Assembly (NCBI GenBank): GCA_946811185.2
Contig: OX328109.1
Coordinates: 44,004,129 to 44,068,128, forward strand
Length of the DNA: 64,000 nt
DNA from: Hippopus hippopus
Taxonomy: Eukaryota > Mollusca > Bivalvia > Cardiida > Cardiidae
Direction of reading: 5' to 3'
The position numbers and the translations under genes were made by a program. The notes under the pieces are model-generated. The model saw only the letters and a list, made by a program, of their open reading frames with translations, had not been told where the DNA came from and made no database searches. Below, one piece after another: positions 40,925 through 52,683 of this stretch. Positions within the stretch are counted from its first letter, which is position 1, and each line of letters opens with the position of its first letter.

Positions 40925-41362
40925 TACCAGGGCCCGCATTTACCAACTATTGTAAATTGCATACATTGTCTGATTCCAGATTTAAAAGTAACACGAGTTC
41001 TGATTGGCTAAACCATTCGGTTTAAGACAGTCGGTGTAAAACAGTCATACCAGGGCCCGCATTTACCAACTATTGTAAATTGCATATATTGTCTGATTCC
41101 AGATTTAAAAGTAACACGAGTTCTGATTGGCTAAACCATTCGGTTTAAGACAGTCGGTGTAAAACAGTCTTACCAGGGCCCGCATTTACCAACTATTGTA
41201 AATTGCATATATTGTCTGATTCCAGATTTAAAAAGTAACGCAAGTTCTGATTGGCTAAACCATTCCGTTTAGCCAATCAGAATTTGCGTTTCTTTTAGAC
41301 TTTGAAATCTCTTCACAATTAGACAAGGAATATTCTGAAGAACGATTATTGAAGACGGGCCC
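40925..41362. repeat. Three 123-bp tandem copies of a family H half-element, last one complete
   Basis: TACCAGGGCCCGCATTTACC recurs at 40925, 41048 and 41171. Only the third continues through the hairpin (GATTGGCTAAACCATTCCG / GTTTAGCCAATC) to the right arm ending GGGCCCTG. Confidence 0.88.
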
Positions 41363-41405
41363 TGAACAGCTTTGACATTGTTGACTAAACTTGTCCGATA
41401 CATTT

Positions 41406-41640
41406 GAGTCGGCATCTGGCAAAAGGGGGTTTAATGCATCTTCGTGATGCATTATACCAAGCAAGTCGTTACATGATTACGGATCCATAAAATCAATTTT
41501 GTTTAACAGTCCGCTGAAACCTGAGGTAGAATGGTCAATTAACAAGTAGAAAATTGACCTATAGCAAAACAAGAAAAAAAAAAGAAAAGAAAATTGATCA
41601 TATCAACCTGCATTTAACACCTTTTTCACAGGGTATGGCT
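41406..41640 (-). repeat. Family A MITE (reverse), hairpin decayed
   Basis: GAGTCGGCATCTGGCAAAAG, GCATTATACCAAGCAAGTCG, A-rich centre, end TTTTTCACAGGGTATGGC. Confidence 0.8.
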
Positions 41641-41809
41641 AATCTCTTTGGACTTATTAGGATTGAAATGAATTTTCGCATTATATAAAGAATTTCCAGA
41701 TCGCTCGTTATGAGCGCTTTCTTCTTTTGGCAAAATGATTTCAAAAGTTGTCTGTTGCAAGGAGTAAAAATGTTATCTATAACGTAAAATCTCTTGAACA
41801 GTTAACGTT

Positions 41810-41962
41810 ACCCTTAGGCTGCTTGCGCTACTCTAGGACCTTCTGTGGACAGTGTAGGTTAAGATCAGACTGCACAGAACGTGCAGTCTAATCTTGATGA
41901 ATATTTGGGTTTTTACTATGAGCTTGAAAATTTTCATTTATATTATTTAGCAGTATAAAAGT
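41810..41962 (+). repeat. Family D MITE, right arm truncated
   Basis: CCCTTAGGCTGCTTGCGCTA; GATCAGACTGCACAGAACGT; second arm ends early (GTCTAATCTTGATGA). Confidence 0.75.
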
Positions 41963-41976
41963 TAACTTTATAATTG

Positions 41977-42238
41977 GCTTGCAACACGCGAAAAGGGGCA
42001 TTCGGACATTTGCGTAAAGTGTCGTCTCGGATCAGCCTGCGCAATCCGCGCAGGCTGATCCGAGACGGCACTTTACGATTATATTTAGATTTTGTTCTTC
42101 AGTACACTTGCACAAAACAGAAAATTACATAAAAACGGGAAGTGTCGTTTCAGATTAGCCTGCACGGACTGCGCAAGCTGATCCGAGACGTCACTTTACG
42201 CAAATGTCCGAATGCCCCTTTTCGCGTGTTGCAAGCCA
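41977..42238. repeat. Family B MITE
   Basis: GCAACACGCGAAAAGGGGC to CGCGTGTTGCAAGCC, both hairpins. Confidence 0.9.
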
Positions 42239-42270
42239 ATATTATAGCAGTCCTAGGGCAAAAATGAATT

Positions 42271-42484
42271 TGAGTCATGCTCTGCGAAAAACGAGTTTAA
42301 TTCATCTGCAAAAAGTATCCATCCGTATCAGTCTGTGCAACTGGAAATTTTTGAGCATGTCAAAGGACCATTCTACCTCACCATGCAGCGGAATTTAGAC
42401 AGAATTGACCCATATTATGCGTTGACTTGTTTTGTAAAATGCATTGCGAAGATGTGTTAACCCCTTTTTCGCAGGGCATGGCTC
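42271..42484 (+). repeat. Family A MITE, hairpin mostly lost
   Basis: GAGTCATGCTCTGCGAAAAA, CATCCGTATCAGTCTGTGC, then ATTTTTGAGCATGTC; end CGCAGGGCATGGCTC. Confidence 0.75.
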
Positions 42485-42623
42485 ATTTTTGTTGTACATG
42501 TATATTCTTGCATGGAATTTGTTGATTTTTCAATTATAAAATTGTTCATGTCTTGTGTCCAATTCAGCTATGTTTTGTTCTAAACTTAAAACTACGCAAA
42601 ATGATTACTGAGACTACATTTGG

Positions 42624-42886
42624 CTTCCAACACGCGAAAAGGGGCATTCGGACATTTGCGTAAAGTGTCGTCTCGGATCAGCCTGCGCAGTCCGCGCAGA
42701 CTAATCCGAGACGGCACTTTACGACTACATTAGATTTTATGCTTCAGTAGACTTGCGCAAAACAGAAAATTACATAAAAACGGAAAGTGCTGTTTCGGAT
42801 TAGCCTGCACGGACTGCGCAGGCTGATCCGAGACGACGATTTACGCAAATGTCCGAATGCCCCTTTTCGAGTGTTGCAGGCCATTA
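42624..42886. repeat. Family B MITE
   Basis: CCAACACGCGAAAAGGGGC to TTTTCGAGTGTTGCAGGCC. Confidence 0.9.
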
Positions 42887-42916
42887 AATTTTATACGATG
42901 TTAATGTTATATTGAA

Positions 42917-43125
42917 TAACCCTTTACCGAACGACAAAATTTTTGAATCGTCCAAATTGAAAGCCTTTGCAGACGACAACTTGAATGCGTCTTAAATGAC
43001 GAAAACATTGTGGGAAAAAGAGAAAATGCTGGTTACCACCATTTTCTCCTTTTCCTAGAATGTTTTCCAAGGACAGTTTCCTCAGGAACGTCAAAACTCG
43101 GGATTGTTTGGTAAAGGTTTATGGG
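42917..43125. repeat. Family C MITE
   Basis: CCCTTTACCGAACGAC, GTGGGAAAAAGAGAAAATGC / CATTTTCTCCTTTTCC arms, end TTGTTTGGTAAAGG. Confidence 0.8.
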
Positions 43126-43341
43126 CAAAAATAATTGTTTGATGAAGGTAATCGGAAACTATCAATAACTCGAATACATCGATTGCTCGAAGTATTTGCT
43201 TTAAGGGACATGTCTTAGCTAAGGATAAAGCTAGCAACAGCTTTGTTTCATTCACACGAGAAATCGTCACTGCTGATCAACTGTTTTGTTATATACTTTA
43301 ATTTCCATGATGACCTTAGTTCTCGACCAGGCAAAAAGAAT

Positions 43342-43604
43342 TTAGCAATACTCTGGGAAAATGTGGTTTTATGCATTTCCGTGATGCATTATGTTATGCA
43401 AGTCATCACATCATTAAGGATCCATAAAAATCAAATTTGTTTACCAGCTGACTGAATCATGAGGTAGAATGGTCCTTGGACATGCAGAAAATTTAACAAA
43501 TAGCAAAGAATTTTGACCCAAGTCAGCCTGCGCGAACTGCGCAGGCTGACCTGAGTCGATTCTTTTTGCTGTTGCGTTAAACCCCCTTTTCACAGAATAT
43601 GGCT
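43342..43604 (-). repeat. Family A MITE (reverse)
   Basis: TTAGCAATACTCTGGGAAAA, hairpin GACCCAAGTCAGCC / GGCTGACCTGAGTC, end TTTTCACAGAATATGGC. Confidence 0.85.
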
Positions 43605-43611
43605 GATTTAG

Positions 43612-43807
43612 ATTCGTTCAAAAAGAAAGCATTTGCAAAGGACAGTCTATATAAGGCTAACAATGATTGGATTTTTCTTTGAAAGGTTAAAAAACATTCT
43701 GGGAAAAGAAGAAAATGCTGGTAGCCAGCATTTTCTTCTTTTCCCACGATGTTTTGTAGTCTTTTTTCTCATGGTCTTTAAAAAAACAGGATTGGTTGGT
43801 AAAAGGT
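43612..43807. repeat. Family C MITE
   Basis: Arms GGGAAAAGAAGAAAATGC and GCATTTTCTTCTTTTCCC carry the same A-variant on both sides. Confidence 0.85.
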
Positions 43808-43896
43808 CGTATCGAATATTTGAATATAATATTTTAGTAAAGCATTTAAAATTTAATTTGAACTAATTTGAACTATCGAAGATTTGTGTAGTGATA

Positions 43897-44111
43897 AAGG
43901 ATAGGACACCCTAATGGGATTCTTGAAACATCGCCTTTCATCGCCGAAAAAACGTACGGATTCGGCTAAGACTCGGTTAATCCGTAATCGATCGGCCGAT
44001 AGACGCTGGTTCCCTGCATCAATTACGGATTACCCGAGCCTTAGCCGAATCCGTACGATTTTGGCGATGAATAGCGATGTCATACGAATTTCATTAGGGT
44101 GCTCTATCCTT
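43897..44111. repeat. 215-bp foldback with long arms
   Basis: AAGGATAGGACACCCTAATG...CGTACGGATTCGGCTAAG on the left; CTTAGCCGAATCCGTACG...CATTAGGGTGCTCTATCCTT on the right; GTAATCGATCGGCCGATAGACG near the centre. Arms cover almost the whole unit. Confidence 0.85.
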
Positions 44112-44570
44112 AATGTAATTTAGAAATCTCACACAAAACGACGAATTTAACTTGAACTGATGTAAAAATGTAAATAATATGAGTTTTAACGAGGCTGAGA
44201 TGTAAAAAGTAATATAATAAGAAACGAATCGTTCATGGAAAATAAATATTTATTATTGGTGTGCGTTTTTTTTTTTCATTTTTATTTCACTACCTATACC
44301 TACCCCCCCCTGCATTACCTCCCATATTTTCCCTTCCCCCGCCCTCTTTCAAAGCAAAAACAAGAAAAACAACGAAAATGATATGGCGAAGGATTTTGCG
44401 TCTAATCTAATCTGGCCCGCTCGGCTCGAAAGGTCGAAAGTGTAGCTAGACAAGCCGTGGATGATCAAAGATATGACATGATTTTGTGACGAACATGAAG
44501 TTGATAGAAGTAGGAAACACCACCGAGCAAAAGCAACTCCGTCCTTGTTGTTGTTTTTTATTTGAGAAGA
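44112..44570. other. No gene seen; poly(T)/poly(C) tracts
   Basis: A/T-rich DNA, with homopolymer runs near 44267-44277 and 44304-44310. Confidence 0.4.
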
Positions 44571-44572
44571 AA

Positions 44573-44620
<48 letters not shown>

Positions 44621-44696
44621 TAGACACAAAGAGAGAGGGAGTGAGACAGAGACAGACTGGCAGACACGGACATACGAAGTAAAGAGACAGAGAGAC

Positions 44697-44738
<42 letters not shown>

Positions 44739-44985
44739 AGAAAGAGGAGGGACACACTGGCTGACAGAACAGACAGAGAGACACGGAGAGAGAGAGACAG
44801 AGAAGCACGGAGACAGAGACACAGAGAGAGGGAGAGAGTGAAAAAAGAAAGATAGAGAGAGAGACAGACAGGGAGACAGACACAGAGAGACACAGAGAGG
44901 GGGGGGGGGACAAACTGGCTGACAGAAACAGACAAAAACAAACAAGGATTGACAGATGGACAGACGCAACTAGAACAACAGATCG
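44571..44985. repeat. (GA)n and GACA-type microsatellite, ~415 bp
   Basis: Two pure GA runs (about 44576-44613 and 44701-44736) with imperfect purine-rich repeats between and after. Ser/Leu/Val-rich frames up to 206 codons on the minus strand are artefacts of the CT tract. Confidence 0.95.
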
Positions 44986-45144
44986 ACGGATAGACTAACA
45001 GAAAAAGTGAAAATACTGATTTAAGTAAAAAAAACAAAGATATGCGAAAGATATGTACAATGACTACAAGTAAGCGGTGCAACTCGTATCTCTTTGCATA
45101 CTTTATAGATAAAACGGCCTCTTCCTATTATCAAATAGAAATCT

Positions 45145-45197
45145 TAATTCGAAATGAATGGGGGAAAAATCTTAATTCGAAATGAATGGGGGAAAAT
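45145..45197. repeat. 28-bp tandem duplication
   Basis: TCTTAATTCGAAATGAATGG followed by GGGAAAA occurs twice in a row. Confidence 0.85.
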
Positions 45198-45219
45198 GTA
45201 AATGGAAATGTTCCTAATA

Positions 45220-45315
45220 AAAAAATGAAAGCTGTAAAGATTAAAGATCAGACTGCAATGAACGTGCACTCCGATCTTTGTCAACTCTGTCTGCAAGGTG
45301 CTTAAATTCATCCCA
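45220..45315. repeat. Family D hairpin, decayed
   Basis: AAAGATCAGACTGCAATGAA and CGATCTTTGTCAACTCTGTC. Confidence 0.6.
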
Positions 45316-45681
45316 GCTGCCATCGATTTGAACACCAACGTAACATCAAGTTGTACACGATGCGGGCGACTCTATGTTACAAGGTTAATCCACGTCTGAA
45401 GGGTGAGGAGGAAATGCATACATGAATTTCGAGACAAGATTTCCGACGTTGAATAATGAGAAACTTACGTAAAAAAACTTCGGGGCTTATTTCAGACGTC
45501 CCGGATCAAACTCTGTTCCAAGGATACGCTTCTAGTGTATGCGTGCTAGCGTGCAGTTTTTTGACCGGTAAACTGCGGGAAAAAGATTGAGGTCGTCGGT
45601 CCGAGACTTCCTGTTTCCTCTTCCCCCCCTCCCGTAAAAGAAGAAGAAAAAGAATTCAGATACTAAATACTTATAACTGGA

Positions 45682-45935
45682 AACTGTCCGATAGAGTCAG
45701 CGCGCTCTGTGCAGTCTGATCTTAATTTTCACTCTCCGAAACAACGGCACCAGGAGATTTCGAAATTACACGTTACAGACGACAAAATCTTGGTTACAAG
45801 CATTTTCGTCTTTTCTCACAATGTTTTCAAAAGCCTGCTCTCTCAATGTCATCAACACAAGGGACTACCTGATAAGAGGTTACGCAGTACGTGCAATCTG
45901 ATGAGGATATACACTGTCAGCGAAAACGCTTAAGG
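45682..45935. repeat. Family D fragments interrupted by a family C piece
   Basis: GTCCGATAGAGTCAGCGCGC..., then at 45762-45870 GACGACAAAATCTTGGTTAC and CTCACAATGTTTTCAAAAGC (C in reverse), then GCAGTACGTGCAATCTGATG. Confidence 0.55.
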
Positions 45936-45978
45936 TTAACATAAATTGTATATTAACTTTCATCTCAAATATACACTA

Positions 45979-46525
45979 CAGCACAACCTCTAACCGGCCA
46001 CTTTTGTTTCTCCTGTAAATTTGACCAAGTAATAGACAGGTAAATAAAAACAGCTTATAACATAGGTCTGGACGTCAAACATGGTATTGTAATAAAAAGA
46101 TTCTCGCTTTTGCCGATAGAAGAAATCTCTTTTTCAAAAAAGGGAAAACACATGGTTTGCGCATGCGTGGTGTCTATCAGACAAACCACGTTAAAAAGAG
46201 AAGCATACATTAATGAAATTTTGTCAGCAATAAGGAAAAACATGAAAACGATTTTCTGCACAAAAATATAAACCAGAAGAAGGAGCTTGAAGTTTAAAAA
46301 AAAAAAGACTTTTAAATTTTCAGTGTTAAGCGAATGAATGTTTAATAACTTCATTTCAATAAAACAAGTCAACAAGTTCTTTTCAAACTCAGGCTGAAGT
46401 ATGCTTTTACACTGGTCAATTATTCTCCAGAACATCAAGATAAATTAACTGCCTCTTTTCTGGACAGCAGATGCCAGAAGAGGTATACGGAATTCCGGCT
46501 TAAAAGTGGCCGTTTAGAAGTTCTG
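45979..46525. mobile_element. ~547 bp element with CAGCACAACCTCTAACCGG ends
   Basis: Left CACAACCTCTAACCGGCCAC and right GTGGCCGTTTAGAAGTTCTG form an imperfect inverted pair. CAG(T)-AACCTCT-GGCCAC ends are common in pogo/mariner-type elements. A 127-codon frame on the minus strand (46055-46438) fills the centre: hydrophobic, no domain recognised, probably chance. Confidence 0.6.
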
Positions 46526-46669
46526 TTTAATATAAACTCGACCTCTTACCACTACTGCAAAACAATCCACTGAAACTGAGAGATTTTGTAATGAGTACAC
46601 ATAATTATTCGAACAAATGTACGTATTTTATGCGTTCAAAAGTTAAACTTTCGTTTCACTTAAACAATG

Positions 46670-47016
46670 TACATCTTCACTCGTTTTCATCCATTTTTTT
46701 TCCCGGTTTTTTTTTTTTTCTTTTTTTTATGAAACTATAATCACTGTAGTATCTTCATGCCAAATATTGCCCCTGATGGTTGCAAGGTTGCACAGATTAC
46801 GAAAGATAAAAAATGCATTTCACTCTATTGCGGCTAGCCATAGACATAACAACCACAGCTTCCGGTTTATATCGAAGACAAATCCCTGCAGTTTCTTTAC
46901 CCCTTACACCTTATATTGATTTTTTTATCTACGTTTACACAGCTGACTAGTTTATAACACGGTCAAGTTTTAACTGCGTTTGTTTACTCTCTGGCTGTAA
47001 AGATGTCTCTTTAAAG
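46670..47016 (+). repeat. Family J repeat, short copy
   Basis: ATCTTCATGCCAAATATTGC, GGTTGCAAGGTTGC, AAAATGCATTTCACTCTATT and TCTGGCTGTAAAGATGTCTC align to the outer parts of 29800-30422; the GC-rich middle is absent. Confidence 0.7.
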
Positions 47017-47331
47017 GGAAAAAAGGGCAAAAAACAGTTTGGAATTATAAACTCACTGTGTTTTACTTGAGGAAGAAAAATTGTAATTTCCTTTCAATAT
47101 TTTACGTCTGTGACTCTTGTATTTTATTACTGGTATGTCTGAATCTTTTTTGGATTGAAATACTCCAGTAAGTGCGCAAAAAAGTAAACCATTAGGCGCA
47201 CAGAGTTTACCAACAAACTAAACGTTATTTGGAGTTTATTTGGACGATTGGTTCTTCCAATTTTGACAATGGCTAAGAAAAAAAATACAGTCATTGGTCG
47301 TCAGTAAACTTTGTCGAAATCTGCGTTAACC

Positions 47332-47548
47332 CTCCACTGCATAATGCCGACTTTTAACGACCCTTGGAAAGAAGCCTTTTGAAAACATTGTGGGAAAAAT
47401 GCTGGTAACCAGCATTTTCTCCTTTTCCCACAATGTTTTCTACCCTATCAAAGAAAAATTGCACCATTTGAGCCTCATTGAATTTATCGTATGCAAATGC
47501 TTTGAATTTGGACAAGGCTAAAATTTTGTCGTCTGGTACAGGGTTAAT
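47332..47548. repeat. Family C MITE
   Basis: ACGACCCTTGGAAAGAAGCC; arms shortened on the left (GTGGGAAAAATGCTGG) and full on the right; end TCGTCTGGTACAGGGTTAA. Confidence 0.85.
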
Positions 47549-48110
47549 CCTTTGTTTATCTTGTTGTCGCCAAATTGGACAAACAGGATATCTCTTGGAA
47601 CGAGCATACAGAACAATTAATAGGTTTTTCATGTAAACAATTCCAAAATGATATCATATCATTTCGTACGAAAATCTCAAAGAATAAACCAAACATATGG
47701 AACATACGGGACCCCTGACCCCACAGAAAATTGATTCTTTTCCTTTCGGATCAGATAAAAGTGAATTGATCATCGGTGGATAGAAGAAAATATCCTACTA
47801 TTAAACAACGGCTTTCGTAGAATACGCGAACAAATCCCTTATTTGCAATCCTATGAATAATTACGAAGTTACTCAGGCAGCGGGTCAACCAATGTGTTCT
47901 AGAGCCGGTAACTTTGTTCGATTAGAGAATTTTCGACGTAGACTTCAAGAGACAAATCGAACGAACCTATGGAAATTGAAGAGATAAAATGGAAATTTGT
48001 TTTGACGTTTTACAACGTAGACGCAAGATACGATTTTTTTTTCAAAAATCTTGACTTTATTGCTCGACAGTTTTCTGTCGACTAAGCTGTTTTTTTGTAT
48101 TTACTGTATT
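47549..48110. other. No feature seen
   Basis: About 560 bp of unique-looking DNA; no frame with splice context, no repeat family. Confidence 0.4.
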
Positions 48111-48362
48111 TAAGCAATGCACTGTGAAAAGTGAGATTTAATGCGTCTGCGAAAAGTATCGATTCATGTCAGCCTGCGCGGAATGCGCAGGCTGATATGA
48201 ATCGAAACTTTTTGCAATCGGCAAATTTTCTGCATATCAGAGGACCATTCTACCCCTTGAATAAGTCGGTTTTTGGACAAGATGGATGCATATTTTGCGA
48301 CGACTTGTTTGGCATAATGCATACGAAAATACATTAAATCACCGTTTTCCAACAGCAACGCT
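48111..48362 (+). repeat. Family A MITE
   Basis: AAGCAATGCACTGTGAAAAG start; arms GATTCATGTCAGCC / GGCTGATATGAATC; right end decayed. Confidence 0.82.
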
Positions 48363-48407
48363 GATTTACTTTACTCTGTTTCATTATTTTTTTCCCCTTG
48401 GTTTACG

Positions 48408-48640
48408 AGGGGTCCTGCGTGGCTCAGTGGTAATATGTGGGACTTGTAACCCGCAGATCCCAGGTTCGAGCCCCACCCAATCCGCTGGGCTTTTTCCGTG
48501 AAAGTGTACTTGGGCAAGACACCTCAGAGCCCTAGCCTAGTACAGGTGAAACCCAGGAAATACATGAATATGTGAGCTGTCGCTGTGAAATGACTGAAAT
48601 AATGTTGAAAGCAGCGTAAAACACCATTCTATCATTCAAC
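48408..48640 (+). mobile_element. tRNA(Thr)-like SINE, family S1
   Basis: Head 48412-48486: TGCGTGGCTCAGTGGTAAT (A box), ACTTGTAAC in anticodon-loop position, CCAGGTTCGAGCCCC (B box). Body: GGGCAAGACACCTC, GTGAAACCCAGGAAATACAT, tail GCGTAAAACACC. The head is not a clean tRNA gene because body follows directly. Confidence 0.85.
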
Positions 48641-49009
48641 CCTGTGTTTATGTCACTTTAGGACAAAGTAAGGCAAGGTGAAATTAAAGTAAAGTACAGG
48701 TAGAGTAAAGTAGGTCAGTAGGGTAGGGTGGACTTGGGAAGGAATTTTTGTGCACTGCCAGATGATGCTTCATGAAAATAGCAGAATGGTAAATGGTCAG
48801 GTTGAGGATGTGTGGTATTTCACGCCAGAATTTCATTACTTAGTCAAATTGTCTATAGTTTTCTAAAGAAGTTATTCTTTTTTTTTCAACTCGTTCACAT
48901 ACTGACATTGTGTTACAATTTTTGGGTTACATTTACAATGTGTGGTTGTAAATCGTACAGTGTACTTTAGGCCGGCAGCCTACATTTACTAATAAAGAAC
49001 TTGCACTTA
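48641..49009. other. No gene seen; AAAGTA-rich tract
   Basis: A purine-rich degenerate repeat (AAAGTA/AGGTA) covers about 48655-48740. Confidence 0.4.
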
Positions 49010-52000
49010 TAGACCTTGAGCCACCAATAGGCCCCCCTCCTCCCCCCCCCCCAGGAGGAATTCTCGGCACTATTATTTTCTGAAACCCCAAGGTCTCCCG
49101 AGCACTTTATCAAAGTCTGCCACCTGGCGAGTGGGGCTTTTGCGAGTTATAGAGGTCAAAGGTCATCAAGTGCACTATTGCATATGAGATATCAATGAAT
49201 AGCAGTTCAGGTTAAATTTTCATTTTATTTTCTACATTTAATATGTCAGAAACATGTTCAGATGGGTTTATTCACTCATATTTTTAGTCAAAACAGTTGT
49301 TTTACACAAAAAGAGGCGATTTTGTTTGAATCAAAGCACTGAGAGAACTGTTCTTGGCCACGTTTGTGAGCGTAAAATGGCTGGTACCCAAAATCATATT
49401 CATAGCATACAAAATCATCAATTATTATCTTAGTTATACAGAATAGATTTCGTGACAAACATTGTGTCTTACCAATATAATTTATCCTATCTATAAGCTG
49501 TGTAGGCGAAGGAAATCAGAGTATTAATAGTTACAAATGTTGAGCTTTTTTTAAAAATCTTACGCTATTTGCTGGAATTAAAGACATTTCTTGCTGTTGA
49601 CCCATAAGAACTCATTGACGTCAGGATTGCATTTATCACTTCTATAATCAACAGTAATTTGCCACATTGATTGATATTGTATTAAATCCAGTGAATAAAG
49701 TTGTGTAGATCTTTTTCTTCATAGAGTTTGGGACTAATATGAAGTTGCCTTTCATTGAAATGATAACAATGATGTTTACAAAAGATCATTCTATGCTATA
49801 TGAAAATCTATCCACTATCACCCAATTTGACCACATTCATGAAGTCAACATTGTTATCATCTTTCTCATTGCTTAGTTAGAATATATTTCAATATGTTAA
49901 CTAAATCATTGCTATGATTTATACTCTATATTATTCTATACACGTACTGCATGTCTATGACATGGGTACCCAGTAAACATTGTGAAAATTCAATAGCATT
50001 TCTGTTCAGTTCACAATATGACATTTTTACCACAAATGAAAAACATCAACATGTACGCAAAGAGGGCATGCATAAAACCATTTTTGAAACACTCTAGGTT
50101 TGTTATTCTCGAAATGATTCCAAGGTAGCAGATTCTACTTTTGTCGAACTACAGAGACTTCCCTTCACAGCATAGACTTTGCAAATGAGAAATCAGGTCA
50201 GAAAAGAAGAAACTGTCTCCCCATTAGATTACTGATCATTTCTTGCTACAGATGGGCAATTATTGGTGCATCACTTATATGGAGTAGCACAGTAAAATGA
50301 AATCTATCATTTTTAATATGGGAAACAAAATCCTGGAAATAACAATAAGCCCATGATCGTAATACCAAATGCAAAAAAAAACTTGTTCATCTGTTCATGC
50401 ACAATAATACAGTTATGCTGATATTGGATGAGGTGGAGCTAAGCATAGTCTAAGTATATTACAGCAGGCATTTTCTTTTTGACATACGACAGGTACCTTT
50501 ATATACATTTTTGATAGAAAGAGAGAAAAACAAAACTCATGCATAGGCCTTTTGTTCATAGCAGAAATAAGGAGAGTCACTGATCATCTGTCAAACGAGG
50601 TAAATGATAACTGGCCAGCTAAAATATCAAAAAAGCTTCTGTCTCTCTTAAATGTGTACAATATCCAAGAAAAAACTAAAAAAGAAAAAAAATGTTTGAA
50701 TTTACACAGATTATAAATCACTAGAATACAATGTAATTGAGTAAAAGAAGACATAGCCTTGAAGCTATGCAGGCAGAAAAAAAGAAGTTATACATATGTA
50801 AGAACAAGATAATCTGAGCAATCAAAGGATTGCCATGTGAATGATGATAATTTGAATGACCTTTACGCCAAAAAATATGTTAATGACAAGAACATTAACA
50901 GTACATGGTAACACACAAATGACCTTCATTTCAAAGATAACATAAAAGGGAAACAAAATGGATCAAAGAATAAGGAAAAAATCCCCAGGGCTCTTCATTG
51001 CATAGTTTAAGACTTAAGCACATTATATCAAACCCAATGCAACTCGTTTCCAACATTTAAAACTTAGCCTTCTGTTATAGTCATGGCGTGATGCTTCAAA
51101 TTATTTCCTTGTTTCTTAATGCCAAACAGTTAACCTGACATAATTCTGAACAGGTAAGAACGGAAGAACGACAACCAGTTTTCATAACAAAAAATAAAGC
51201 CACAGATATAGCGGGTAGGCATGAGAATAATGATGGTGAAGCTTTTACTGAGCAAATACAAGCAGGAATGAGCTCTTATTCACTATAACACTATGGTCCT
51301 CTGTAAATTATTACTGACCAACAGTGTGAGATAACAGATGCATCTGCCCTATTGAAATATCAAATCCAACTGGGGAATTCAATTCATCTTGGTAACTCAC
51401 ATTGCTAGTAAATCACCTGATAGTTTAATTGATGTGTGTAAAAAGTGAAACAAGATTAACTATGAATAATATATCTCTGATTTTTGGCAGTTAACTCTTT
51501 CCGCGCCAAATATTTAATGCCCACCTCTTTCGATGCCTGGAAATAGGCTCCACTGAGACTCAGTAAGAGTTTTATCATATTAGGCTTAACTAAACAAGCG
51601 GACGACAGAGTTCCAAGATCAGACTGCATGTTTTGTGCAGTCTGATCTTGATCTATGTCATCTGCAAAGGCCACTGTTTTCGCCTACAGTGCTGGAAGTT
51701 AAATTCATGCATATGTATGCTGTATTTAACTAAAAAGGTGGATATGCCTGTAGGTCATACCTTTATTGCTTCGTCATAGCAAGTTCAAATTTTAGTACTT
51801 TGATATCATTGTCTGAGAGAACTAAATTAATAAAATAACAAGAGAAGGCACTGTAGATAGCATATGCAATGTCTTCTTAGTAAATAAGATCAAGATATAT
51901 TTTACTTTTAAACTTTTTTGTCCATTTTTTAGATACAAGAGTTAAATGGTACACAATGTATCAGTAACTTCAGTACTTTGATTTACACTAAAAGTTTCTA

Positions 52001-52683
52001 TTTACTGTAATGAATATAACTATTAAGATCATGAAAAAAAGCATACCAATAAATTTTAGATTTTTTTGTTTATCTAAAATAAAGAAATAAACCAGATAAT
52101 TGTTGAATTCTTAGCAACTGATATAAAAAATTAAAAAGTATATTAATGAACTTCGGTTATAAGTGCTTCCATTCTATCCATGAATATGACAAATTGATAT
52201 AGAATAAATCTGAAAATTCCATTTGGGTTGCTTCTAGGATGCATTCAAGGCATTTGTGATCAAGAAAATGTGCTTTATCTGAAAAATATCCCTGTAGTTT
52301 CTCAGATTATGATTTTTTGGAAGCATGAATCATGAAAAAATAGTGTTGTCAGTGCTTTGATTTGCACTAAATGTTCTTTTATTTTGTTGGAAATTCATAG
52401 AATTATCTAAATATGAGCTTATTACATTACCTGAGATCATTTGGGACTTTCACAAGGTACAAAATTTCCAAAGAAGTGTCAATTGAAGATCAGCTAATAA
52501 GGTTAGGGTTAGAGGTGCACTTGATGACCTTTGACCTCTATAACTTCCAAAAGCCCCACTCGCCAGGTGGCAGACTTTGGGAATGTGCTCAGGAGACCTT
52601 GGGGCTCAAGAAAATCATAGTCCCGAAAATTCCCACGGGGAGGGGGGAGCAAACACCCTGCTGGCTCATAGTCTATTAAACTA
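49010..52683. mobile_element. 3.7 kb unit bounded by ~165 bp inverted repeats, no gene recognised
   Basis: The left repeat (about 49010-49172) contains CCACCTGGCGAGTGGGGCTT and GTTATAGAGGTCAAAGGTCA. The right repeat (about 52512-52683) contains the complement (TGACCTTTGACCTCTATAAC, AAGCCCCACTCGCCAGGTGG) and a G-rich counterpart of the left C-rich run. Weaker pairing may extend inward to about 49350 and 52340 (ATCAAAGCACTGA words). The interior is AT-rich and almost free of the local MITEs except one D variant at 51584-51680. No frame over 60 codons there resembles a transposase. A non-autonomous foldback/TIR element is the best reading; a segment flanked by two oppositely inserted copies of one repeat is the alternative. 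Confidence 0.6.
51482..51704. repeat. Family D variant inside the 3.7 kb unit
   Basis: TTAGGCTTAACTAAACAAGCGG flank, GATCAGACTGCATGTTTTGT hairpin and complement; related to 17360. Confidence 0.75.

Noticed and set aside
44349..45082. Ser/Leu-rich minus-strand frames up to 206 codons
   Set aside because: They are translations of a GA/CT microsatellite in overlapping frames.
46055..46438. 127-codon minus-strand frame as a host gene
   Set aside because: No domain, sits inside an inverted-repeat element, and has AT-driven composition.
48412..48486. Functional tRNA-Thr gene
   Set aside because: Good B box and anticodon-like loop, but flanked by the S1 SINE body and repeated with decay at 56899 and 2370.
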